NCBI GenBank assembly: GCA_003165115.1
Contig: PLSJ01000446.1
Span: 8,086 to 17,332 of the forward strand
Length of the DNA: 9,247 nt
Direction of reading: 5' to 3'
Origin: Syntrophaceae bacterium
GTDB taxonomy: Bacteria > Desulfobacterota > Syntrophorhabdia > Syntrophorhabdales > WCHB1-27
The notes under the pieces were generated by a model, which was not told the origin of the DNA, ran no database searches, and saw nothing but the letters and a program-made list of their open reading frames with translations. Each line of letters begins with the position of its first letter. Position 1 is the stretch's first letter. The translations under genes were made by a program, and so were the position numbers. Shown here in pieces: positions 1-6,252 of this stretch.

Positions 1-283
1 TCTCCCCCAAGGGGAGAGGGGAATACGGATTAGGTCCCCTCGGCCGGGAGCGGGCATTATAGGCCGGTCTCATCAACCGGGGAGGGGGAAATACCTCTGT
101 GGTATCCCGGCTCTTAATCACCTCTCCCCTACAGGTTGCCCTCTACCACCCTCTCCCGTAAGGGTTGCCCCTTTATTCTCCCTCTCCCTGGGATACCCCT
201 AATCTCCCCTGCGGGTTGTCCCTCATTCTCCCTCTCCCCTTGGGGGAGAGGGCCGGGGTGAGGGGTGGCATTTGCCGTTGCTT
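1..283. repeat. C/T-rich intergenic repeat cluster with hairpin and inverted copy
   Basis: There is no credible gene here. The stretch carries a degenerate repeat whose core CCTCTCCC recurs at 121, 150, 181 and 231. Three of the copies are associated with a GGTTGCC or GGTTGTC block (134-140, 163-169, 214-220). Copies at 162-180 and 213-230 share the pattern GGGTTG(C/T)CCC...ATTCTC. The last copy forms a hairpin: CCCTCTCCCC (230-239), 3-nt loop, GGGGAGAGGG (243-252). Positions 1-20 are the exact reverse complement of 230-249, so a second copy in opposite orientation runs off the left edge. Translated, this type of sequence gives the peptide HPGPLPQGERE, which I recognise as a common spurious product of dispersed repeats in many bacterial genomes. 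It lies just after the stop of the leftward HAD-UbiA gene, so the hairpins may affect the 3' end of that transcript. There is no T-tract, so I do not call it an intrinsic terminator. Confidence 0.75.
230..252. repeat. Perfect 10-bp stem hairpin inside the repeat cluster
   Basis: CCCTCTCCCC at 230-239 pairs perfectly with GGGGAGAGGG at 243-252 across a TTG loop. It sits 31 nt past the stop codon of the minus-strand HAD-UbiA gene. It could slow polymerase or protect the mRNA 3' end, as REP-type hairpins do, but no run of T follows on the minus strand. Confidence 0.6.
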
Positions 284-1759
284 TTACCGCGCGGCCAGCA
301 GTATCAACGCCGCCGCTATTATTGCCAGCCGGCTTGTCCGGTCCCGGAGCGTGAACACCAGGGGGTCTTCGACCATCTTTCCCCGGTGGGCCGTCAGCCA
401 GACGTGGCTGATCCAGAAGAGAAGGGTGGGACAGAGCAGCCAGACGAGCTGATGCCGGGTGTAGTGGCCTTCCGCCCCGCCCGTGGAGATGAAGATCGCC
501 AGCACCAGCACCGCCACGTAGCCGCTTGCCGTGCCCATCGATGCGAGCAACTCCTTGTCCGTATCGAGGTAGCCTCTCGCACGCCCTTCTTTGCCGTCGA
601 GCGCCGCCATGGTCACCAGCTCGCCATACCGCTTGACCAGCGCCAGGCTGACGAAGAGGAACGTCGAAAATGCCAGGAGCCAGGGAGCCGGCCAGACGGC
701 GACGGCCACGGAGCCGCCTATGATGCGGGCTATGTAGAACCCCGCCAGCACTATCACGTCGAGCACCGGGATCTGTTTGAGCCACAGGGAATATGCCAGG
801 TTCGCGGCCCAGTAAAGGACGAGGGTGCCCAGAAAGGCGGGCGGCAGCAGGAGACCCGTGAGGAAGCCGAGGACGGCCAACAGCGGACTCGACACCATTC
901 CCCAGAGCGGCGAAAGCGCACCCGTCGCGAAGGGCCTCTGCCGCTTGTGGGGATGATGGCGGTCCGCGGGGAGGTCTATCAGGTCGTTGAGGAGGTAGAC
1001 GCTCGACGCGACCAGGCCGAAGGCGACGAAGGCGACGCATGTCCTGAAGAGCGCATCGAGGTTCAGGGATGGGTAGGCCATCGCCAGCGGAACGAACACC
1101 AGCAGGTTCTTGAGCCACTGGTGGAGGCGCAGGGCGCGGCCGTACGTCCCGACCCACTCTTCCCTGCTTTCCAGCACATATTCGACCTCGCTGACCTTTG
1201 CCACCCTGCGGGACAGGCTTTTCGTGGCGTGGACCACTATCGCCTTTCGCGCCGACGACCAGACCGGGAGGTCGCGCCAGCTGTCACCCGCGTAATCGAA
1301 CATCCGCTCGCCGAACTCGGCGACGAGGCGGTCACGTTTTTCACGGCCCGTGAGGTTGCCCTCCCCGTCCGTCGCGAGCACCCCGTCGAATATCCGCAGG
1401 TAATCGGCCACCTGCCTGACCAGCCGCTCGTCGCACCCGCTTGCCAGTATCAGCCGCCGTCCCCGCGCGCGCTGCCTTTTCAGGAAATCGAGCAGGCCGT
1501 CATGGTACGGCAGCCCGGCCACGTCGAGGGTGACACGGCGGCCGATCTGCCCCTTGAGATAGGCGCGCCCCTTGAGCAGCCAGAAGAACGCCGCCGCCAC
1601 ATAAAAAGGGTTGCGCCGGATCAGGACAAAGAACGCCTCCACCAGCAGGTCGGTCCTGACCAGCGTCCCGTCGAGGTCGACGGCCAGCGGCACATCCGTC
1701 AGGGGCGCGGCGGGCGTATCGCTGTAATCCACGGGAGAGGCGAGTGCCATAGGCGTCAC
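284..1759 (-). CDS. HAD phosphatase-UbiA prenyltransferase fusion protein
   Basis: Membrane protein of 491 aa with two domains. Residues about 22-180 are a HAD-type phosphatase: motif I DLDGT (D28, D30), motif II Ser107 in LILAS, a basic residue near K141, and motif IV GDSWRD (G158-D163). Residues about 205-491 are a UbiA-family integral membrane prenyltransferase with the Asp-rich motif N258-DLID-LPAD266 and then KRQRP, followed by several hydrophobic segments and a KRYGEL motif. The pattern NDxxDxxxDxxHPxKxxRP with RPFATGALS resembles decaprenyl-phosphate phosphoribosyltransferase-like UbiA enzymes, which transfer a group to or from a polyprenyl phosphate. The exact substrate is not readable. 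The annotated start is GTG at 1759; its first four bases, GTGA, overlap the stop of the upstream DUF362 gene, implying translational coupling. An in-frame ATG three codons later (1750) is an alternative start. The stop is TAA at 284-286, directly before the repeat cluster. Confidence 0.9.
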   Translation of the reverse strand: MTPMALASPVDYSDTPAAPLTDVPLAVDLDGTLVRTDLLVEAFFVLIRRNPFYVAAAFFWLLKGRAYLKGQIGRRVTLDVAGLPYHDGLLDFLKRQRARGRRLILASGCDERLVRQVADYLRIFDGVLATDGEGNLTGREKRDRLVAEFGERMFDYAGDSWRDLPVWSSARKAIVVHATKSLSRRVAKVSEVEYVLESREEWVGTYGRALRLHQWLKNLLVFVPLAMAYPSLNLDALFRTCVAFVAFGLVASSVYLLNDLIDLPADRHHPHKRQRPFATGALSPLWGMVSSPLLAVLGFLTGLLLPPAFLGTLVLYWAANLAYSLWLKQIPVLDVIVLAGFYIARIIGGSVAVAVWPAPWLLAFSTFLFVSLALVKRYGELVTMAALDGKEGRARGYLDTDKELLASMGTASGYVAVLVLAIFISTGGAEGHYTRHQLVWLLCPTLLFWISHVWLTAHRGKMVEDPLVFTLRDRTSRLAIIAAALILLAAR

Positions 1760-2847
1760 TTATCCGGGTACCGGGCGAAAAACCTGCCCCATTCCGTTTC
1801 CCCTTCTATGGTCTTCATGCGTGGCTTGCCGAACAGGGGCCACCAGAGATAGTCGTGGTACAGGTACGAGCCCAGGATAAACAGGTAGACGAGGGGCGTA
1901 TGGAAAAAGAGCCTTTGAAAGCGCGCCAGGGGACCGAACCAGATGAGGTGTCCCATGCGGCCTGCCATGTTGTCTCCCACGGAGAAGTGGAAGTTCATCC
2001 CGGATATGTCCTCGCCCTTCACCTCGATCTCCTCGGTCCTCCCGACGCCGAGCCCGTCTTCGTGGGCCATCCGTATAAACCCGATCTTCATGGGGTCGAA
2101 GCCCATGATTTTGGCCGCGACCGCGTCGATCGCCACCGAATCGGCGCTCGCCAGCATCAGGCCCTTTTCCACCGGGACCATCGTGCGCGGTCCGGGTCCG
2201 TTGCCGCAAAAGGTGGCGTCCATCAGCGCGAATATCCCCGCGTGGACCTCCTTCTGTATCGCGAGGAGGTCGACCAGCGTCTCGTGGATGAAGCTGTGCG
2301 TGTAATGGCGGCGGGTGGTGAGGAGGCCGCCGAAGGCGTTCTTCATGGCCCCCGTCACGGTGGTGTAGATGTGGCACTTCGCCGTCGGAAGATGGAGGAT
2401 ATTGGTCCCGTGGAAGAGGGCCGGGATGCGTATGCCCTCGGGGAAAATGCGGTCGAGGACCCTCATGCGGGCCTTCGGACGGAACGTCTCCCAGCGGACC
2501 TGCTCCGGCAGGAAGTTGTATCTCTCCGGGATTTCGTGACGCGCGTAGACCGGCGCCAGCTTGTTGAGGCGCAGGCCCCTGACAGGGTCCGTCACCACCG
2601 TGTCGTTGTGGACACTGATGAGGTCGTGGAAACCGGCCCGCTTGAGCGCCATGATCGCCCCTTCGAGCTGCCACGGCGTCGTGTTGGCGGAAAGCATCGG
2701 CAGATGCCAGGAGATGTTGTCCTTCAGGACCGTCGTCGCGCCCGGCGTCAATGCGCCTTTGAGCCCCGCCGCCCCCATGAGCGCGGCGATGTCTTCGAAA
2801 ACAGTCCCAGGCGTGGTCTTCATCACGGCAACGACAGCCCGCTTCAC
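1756..2847 (-). CDS. DUF362 domain-containing protein
   Basis: Protein of 363 aa matching the DUF362 style: N-terminal KDNISWHLP (about 43-51), then NILHLPTAKCHIYTTVTGAMKNAFGG in the middle, and a later SADSVAIDAVAAKIMGFDP segment. The biochemical role of DUF362 is not established; some members are fused to 4Fe-4S ferredoxin domains. Here only isolated cysteines are visible and there is no CxxCxxC cluster, so this is a stand-alone DUF362. The C-terminal part contains a hydrophobic aromatic stretch (FFHTPLVYLFILGSYLYHDY) that may anchor it to the membrane. The start is GTG at 2847, supported by AGGAGG at 2858-2853 (read on the minus strand) with 5-nt spacing. It is the first gene of a leftward operon with the HAD-UbiA gene; the 4-nt overlap suggests the two products work together, possibly on a membrane lipid. 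That functional link is inference. Confidence 0.85.
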   Translation of the reverse strand: MKRAVVAVMKTTPGTVFEDIAALMGAAGLKGALTPGATTVLKDNISWHLPMLSANTTPWQLEGAIMALKRAGFHDLISVHNDTVVTDPVRGLRLNKLAPVYARHEIPERYNFLPEQVRWETFRPKARMRVLDRIFPEGIRIPALFHGTNILHLPTAKCHIYTTVTGAMKNAFGGLLTTRRHYTHSFIHETLVDLLAIQKEVHAGIFALMDATFCGNGPGPRTMVPVEKGLMLASADSVAIDAVAAKIMGFDPMKIGFIRMAHEDGLGVGRTEEIEVKGEDISGMNFHFSVGDNMAGRMGHLIWFGPLARFQRLFFHTPLVYLFILGSYLYHDYLWWPLFGKPRMKTIEGETEWGRFFARYPDK

Positions 2848-2928
2848 CCCGTCCTCCTCTTCGTATCAATGGTAATACGGCAGGGCGCGGTTTTCAGAAA
2901 TCGCGCGCGCAAAGAAGCGCGGCGCGGC

Positions 2929-2945
2929 GCGGCCGTTAAGGCCGC
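2929..2945. repeat. GC-rich inverted repeat in the divergent intergenic region
   Basis: GCGGCC (2929-2934) and GGCCGC (2940-2945) form a 6-bp perfect stem around GTTAA. It follows a short GCGCG-rich run (2902-2930) between the divergent DUF362 and liv genes. It is not followed by a T-tract. It may be an unremarkable product of local GC richness or a second protein-binding site. Confidence 0.35.
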
Positions 2946-2966
2946 CTCGCGGTCCCGAAAAAACGC

Positions 2967-2995
2967 TTGCATAAAAACGCGGAGTATTTTATCTT
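2967..2995 (+). promoter_or_regulatory. Candidate sigma70-type promoter of the liv operon
   Basis: TTGCAT at 2967-2972 as a -35 and TATCTT at 2990-2995 as a -10 are separated by 17 nt, in an AT-rich island (CATAAAAACG...GTATTTTATC) inside otherwise GC-rich DNA. The -35 matches consensus at only the first three bases and the -10 at four of six, so strength is uncertain. Transcription would begin near 3002, leaving a leader of about 118 nt before the binding-protein ATG. The promoter is placed by eye. Confidence 0.4.
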
Positions 2996-3009
2996 CGTAC
3001 ATACGAAGA
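2992..3009. promoter_or_regulatory. 18-bp palindromic candidate operator
   Basis: TCTTCGTA (2992-2999) and TACGAAGA (3002-3009) are perfect reverse complements around a CA centre. The site overlaps the candidate -10 box and start point of the rightward liv operon, the classical place for a repressor operator. The inner GTA-CA-TAC is close to the GT...AC core reported for FadR-subfamily GntR regulators (usual spacer 0-1 rather than 2). A GntR/FCD regulator gene lies at the right end of the window, but a TetR-type or other dimeric regulator could equally bind a palindrome of this size. Confidence 0.5.
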
Positions 3010-3119
3010 CCGGGCGATGCGGCCTCATACTCGGCGGGGAAAGGGGATCCGGGAACGATGAAAAGTCGGGCGCGCGCGCATCCGGGAGGACAAAAAATAA
3101 GAGGAAAAGGGAGGGGAAG

Positions 3120-4385
3120 ATGCGGATCAAATGGGTGCCAATAATCTGTCTGTCGTTGTGTGCCGTGTTGGTTCTGTCGGGCTCGCTTTTCGCGCAGCAG
3201 AAGACGATCAGGGTGGGAGCGGTCTATCCGCTCACGGGGAACATCGCCTCCACCGGCCTCGACTGCAAGCGCGGGGCGGAGCTTGCCGTGGACATCATAA
3301 ACGGCAAATACGACCTCAACCTCCCCCTGGCAAAAACCGAGGGGCTGCCCAACCTTGGAGGGGCGAAGATCGAGCTGGTCTTCGCGGACACCAAGGGAGA
3401 CCCGAGGAACGGCATGTCGGAAGCGGAGAGGCTCGTGAGCCAGGAGAAAGTGGTGGCGATGATCGGGGCGTATCAAAGCTCCGTCACCAAGACGGCGAGC
3501 CAGGCCACGGAAAGGCTCAAGATACCGTACGTATGCTCCGATTCTTCATCGCCCACCCTGACCGAAAGGAATTTCAAGTATTTCTTCAGGGTCAGCCCCC
3601 ACGACGCGGGCTTTGCGAGAGACCAGTTCCAATTCCTGAAAGACCTCGAAAAGAAGACCGGCCAGAAAGTCTCTACCGTCGCCCTTCTTTATGAAAACAC
3701 CGAATTCGGCTCCAATGTCGGAAAAGCCGCTGCCCAGTACGCGAAGGAATTCGGCTACAAGGTCGTCGCCGACGTGTCGTACGCGGCAAACGCGACGGAC
3801 GTGACGAGCGAGGTCGGCGCGCTGATAAAGGCGAAGCCGGACGTCTTGATGCACGCCTCCTACATCACCGACGCCATCCTTTTCACCAAGACCTTCAAGG
3901 AGATGAACTTCGCCCCGAAGGGGATCATGACCTTTGCCGGGTACATCGAGCCTGCCTATCTGCCCGCGGTCAAGGCGGACGGGGATTACATCATCGTCAG
4001 ATCGACCTTCGCCCTCGACCTGGCGAAAGGGAAGCCCCTCGTCGCGCAGGTGAACGAGCTTTTCAAGAAGAAATACGGCATCGACATGAGCGAGAACGCG
4101 GCCCGCAGCTTCGCCGCGCCTTTTGTGCTAGCGGATGCCATCAACAGGGCCAAATCGACGAAGAGCGAAGATATCGTGAGGGCGCTCCTGGCGACGAACA
4201 TCCCCGGCGACCAGATGATCTACCCGTGGAAGGGGATCAAGTTCGACCCGAAGTCGCACCAGAACATCTACGCCAGGGGCACGCTCGTACAGATCCTCAA
4301 CGAGCAGTATGCCACCGTATGGCCTTTCGACGCGGCGGCGAAAGAAGTGGTCTGGCCGTTCCCCCCATGGAAGACGAGGAAGTAG
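3120..4385 (+). CDS. Branched-chain amino acid-type ABC transporter substrate-binding protein
   Basis: Periplasmic type I binding protein (Peripla_BP_6 / LivK-like), 421 aa, close to the usual length. The signal peptide is MRIKWVPIICLSLCAVLVLSGSLFA with likely cleavage after A25; no lipobox cysteine is present, so the protein should be free in the periplasm. The mature start IRVGAVYPLTGNIASTG and GAELAVDIIN are typical of the family's first lobe. Further family patterns are the AERLVSQEKVVAMIGAYQSSVT loop that helps form the ligand pocket, and the ENTEFGSNVGKAAAQYAKEFGYKVV lobe-2 start. The start at ATG 3120 is preferred over the upstream in-frame ATG at 2967, because the signal peptide begins here, GGGAGGGGAAG lies directly upstream, and 2967 falls in the promoter region. 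It is the first gene of the liv operon. Family members bind leucine-type amino acids, but also amides, urea and aromatic acids, so the ligand is unknown. Confidence 0.93.
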   Translation: MRIKWVPIICLSLCAVLVLSGSLFAQQKTIRVGAVYPLTGNIASTGLDCKRGAELAVDIINGKYDLNLPLAKTEGLPNLGGAKIELVFADTKGDPRNGMSEAERLVSQEKVVAMIGAYQSSVTKTASQATERLKIPYVCSDSSSPTLTERNFKYFFRVSPHDAGFARDQFQFLKDLEKKTGQKVSTVALLYENTEFGSNVGKAAAQYAKEFGYKVVADVSYAANATDVTSEVGALIKAKPDVLMHASYITDAILFTKTFKEMNFAPKGIMTFAGYIEPAYLPAVKADGDYIIVRSTFALDLAKGKPLVAQVNELFKKKYGIDMSENAARSFAAPFVLADAINRAKSTKSEDIVRALLATNIPGDQMIYPWKGIKFDPKSHQNIYARGTLVQILNEQYATVWPFDAAAKEVVWPFPPWKTRK

Positions 4386-4407
4386 GCACTACCCCGAAGT
4401 AAGCGCG

Positions 4408-4413
4408 AGGAGG
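4408..4413 (+). promoter_or_regulatory. Shine-Dalgarno site deciding the livH GTG start
   Basis: A perfect AGGAGG lies 9 nt before GTG at 4423. It supports this non-ATG start over the longer in-frame reading that would begin inside the binding-protein gene. Confidence 0.75.
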
Positions 4414-4422
4414 GCAAAGAGC

Positions 4423-5283
4423 GTGCCTGAACAACTCTTGCAGCAAATCGTGAACGGCCTGCTGATCGGTTTTATGTATTCCCTCATCGCCATCGGGCTC
4501 ACCCTCATATGGGGCGTCATGAACATCGTCAATTTCGCCCACGGCGATTTCCTCATGGTGGGGATGTTCACCTCGTTCTGGCTCTACACCTTGTACGGCC
4601 TGGACCCGCTGTTCTCCATCCCCATCTGCACGGCCCTTTTGTTCGTCATGGGCATGCTCATCTACCGCTTTATCGTCAGCAAGGTGATGGCGGGGCCGAT
4701 GCTGGCCCAGTTGGTCGTCACCTTCGGGGTCAGCATCTTTATCTCGAACCTGGCGGTCTACCTGTGGACCCCCGATTTCAGGCTCATCGCGAAGCCGCTC
4801 CTGAGCGGCACGTGGAACCTGGGGGCGGTGCAGCTCAGCATCCCCAAGACCGTCGCCGCCGCCGGCAGCATCATCACGTCTCTGGCGGTCTTCCTCTTTC
4901 TGAAGAAGACCAGGACGGGCAAGGCGATCCTCGCGACCGAGATGGACAGGGAGGCGGCCCTGCTCATGGGGATCAACACGGACCGCGTCAACTCCCTTTC
5001 CTTCGGGATGGGGGCCGCCCTGGTCGGCATCGCGGGCGCGTTCCTCTCGACCTACTATTATATCTATCCCCAGGTGGGCGGGCTTTTCGGCACCATCGCC
5101 TTCTGCATCGTGGCGCTGGGCGGCTTCGGCAGTATCTCCGGCGCCTTTATCGCCGGCATCCTCGTGGGGCTCGTGCAGACCCTCGGCGGCTTCTTCTTCG
5201 ATCCCGCGTACAAGTACGCCATCGTCTTCATGATCTATCTGGTCACCGTCTGGATCAGGCCCCAGGGCCTGCTGGGGTGGTAG
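4423..5283 (+). CDS. livH: Branched-chain amino acid ABC transporter permease LivH
   Basis: Inner-membrane permease of 286 aa, the normal length for LivH, with about eight hydrophobic segments. Diagnostic stretches are NGLLIGFMYSLIAIGLTLIWGVMNIVNFAHGDFLMVGMF near the N-terminus and GAALVGIAGAFLS with IAFCIVALGGFGSISGAFIAGILVGL near the C-terminus. It pairs with LivM to form the translocation path for the ligand delivered by the binding protein. The start is taken as GTG at 4423: AGGAGG at 4408-4413 lies 9 nt upstream, the protein then begins at the usual place for the family, and the longer in-frame extension would overlap the binding-protein gene. The gap to the binding-protein stop is 37 nt. 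Confidence 0.93.
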   Translation: MPEQLLQQIVNGLLIGFMYSLIAIGLTLIWGVMNIVNFAHGDFLMVGMFTSFWLYTLYGLDPLFSIPICTALLFVMGMLIYRFIVSKVMAGPMLAQLVVTFGVSIFISNLAVYLWTPDFRLIAKPLLSGTWNLGAVQLSIPKTVAAAGSIITSLAVFLFLKKTRTGKAILATEMDREAALLMGINTDRVNSLSFGMGAALVGIAGAFLSTYYYIYPQVGGLFGTIAFCIVALGGFGSISGAFIAGILVGLVQTLGGFFFDPAYKYAIVFMIYLVTVWIRPQGLLGW

Positions 5284-5286
5284 GAG

Positions 5287-6252
5287 ATGAAGGTCCCCGT
5301 CTTCTCGCAAAAGTCCTTCGGCGTCGTCGCGCTGGCCGCCGCGGTCGCCTTCCCTCTCGTCGTGGGGAACACGTTTTTCCAGCACATCATGATCCTCTTC
5401 TTTATGTTCGCCACGATGGCGGTCGCGTGGAACATCATGGGCGGGTACGCGGGGATGTTCTCTTTCGGCCAGGTCGCGTTCTTCGGCATAGGGGCGTACA
5501 CGTCGTCTTTCCTCCTCATCACCTGTCACGTGAACCCCTGGCTGGGCCTGATCGCGGGGGGCCTGGGCGCGGCCATCGTGGGCGCGGCCATCGGCTATCC
5601 CTGCTCGAACCTGAGGGGCCATTATTTCGCCATCGCCACCATCGCCTTCGGTGAGATAGTCCGGACCTGCTTCAACAACTGGAAGATGGTCGGCGCCGCG
5701 GAGGGCCTTTCCCTCCCCATGCTCGACGAAGGTCTCCTCAATTTCATGTTCCACTCGTCGAAGCTGCCCTACTATTACATCATACTCGTCTTCCTGCTGA
5801 TCGCCCTCGCCGTCTGTTACCTGGTCAGCACCTCCAAGATGGGGTACTATTTCCGCGCCATCAAGGAGAGCCACGACGTCGCCGAAGTCCTCGGCGTCAA
5901 CGTGGTCTGGTACCGTTTGATGGCCGTCATGGTCAGCGCCTTTCTCAGTGCCATGGCGGGCACCTTTTACGCCCAGTACGTCCTCTACATCGACCCCGAC
6001 AGCGTGCTGCTTTTGCCGATCTCGATCCAGATAGTCCTGATCTCCATGCTGGGCGGGGCGGGCTCGGTCATGGGCCCGGTGATCGGCGCGGCCATACTGA
6101 TACCCATATCGGAGATCACCAGGGTATGGCTGGGCAGCAAGGGCACGGGCATCGACATGCTCATCTACGGGTTCCTCATCACCATGATCTCCGTGTACCA
6201 GCCCAGGGGCGTGTGGGGCCTGTTTGCCGGCGCGGGCAGGAGGGCGAGATGA
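5287..6252 (+). CDS. livM: Branched-chain amino acid ABC transporter permease LivM
   Basis: Second inner-membrane permease subunit, 321 aa. Family hallmarks are AVAWNIMGGYAGMFSFGQVAFFGIGAYTS (about 47-75), GHYFAIATIAFGEIVR, the cytoplasmic coupling segment AIKESHDVAEVLGVNVVWYRLMAVMVSAFLSAMAGTFYAQY, and ISIQIVLISMLGGAGSVMGPVIGAA. It forms the heterodimeric channel with LivH and contacts the LivG/LivF ATPases through the EAA-like loop. The ATG at 5287 follows the livH stop (5281-5283) by 3 nt, and the stop overlaps the livG start as ATGA (6249-6252), so translation of the three genes is tightly coupled. Confidence 0.93.
   Translation: MKVPVFSQKSFGVVALAAAVAFPLVVGNTFFQHIMILFFMFATMAVAWNIMGGYAGMFSFGQVAFFGIGAYTSSFLLITCHVNPWLGLIAGGLGAAIVGAAIGYPCSNLRGHYFAIATIAFGEIVRTCFNNWKMVGAAEGLSLPMLDEGLLNFMFHSSKLPYYYIILVFLLIALAVCYLVSTSKMGYYFRAIKESHDVAEVLGVNVVWYRLMAVMVSAFLSAMAGTFYAQYVLYIDPDSVLLLPISIQIVLISMLGGAGSVMGPVIGAAILIPISEITRVWLGSKGTGIDMLIYGFLITMISVYQPRGVWGLFAGAGRRAR

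Noticed and set aside
230..252. Hairpin as an intrinsic terminator for the leftward operon
   Set aside because: The stem is strong but no T-tract follows on the minus strand; better explained as part of the repeat cluster.
1..270. CRISPR array from the recurring CCTCTCCC/GGTTGCC units
   Set aside because: Units are low-complexity, unevenly spaced (29, 31, 50 nt), poorly conserved and lack unique spacers.
129..1157. Minus-strand 342-aa open frame overlapping the HAD-UbiA gene
   Set aside because: It is Pro/Arg/Gly-rich, has no recognisable domain and overlaps the well-supported UbiA frame; its end is the repeat-encoded HPGPLPQGERE peptide.
272..1852. Plus-strand 526-aa open frame opposite HAD-UbiA
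   Set aside because: Length is explained by high GC antisense reading; composition is His/Arg/Glu-rich without domain motifs, and the minus strand has clear HAD and UbiA motifs.
3017..3144. Possible leader peptides (14 codons from 3017; 28 codons from 3058, joined by an ATGA overlap) before the binding-protein gene
   Set aside because: Both are short and Arg-rich with poor ribosome sites, no run of regulatory codons and no terminator/antiterminator pair; likely chance.
4297..5874. Minus-strand 525-aa open frame across livH/livM
   Set aside because: An Asp/Glu/His-rich shadow opposite two unmistakable permease genes.
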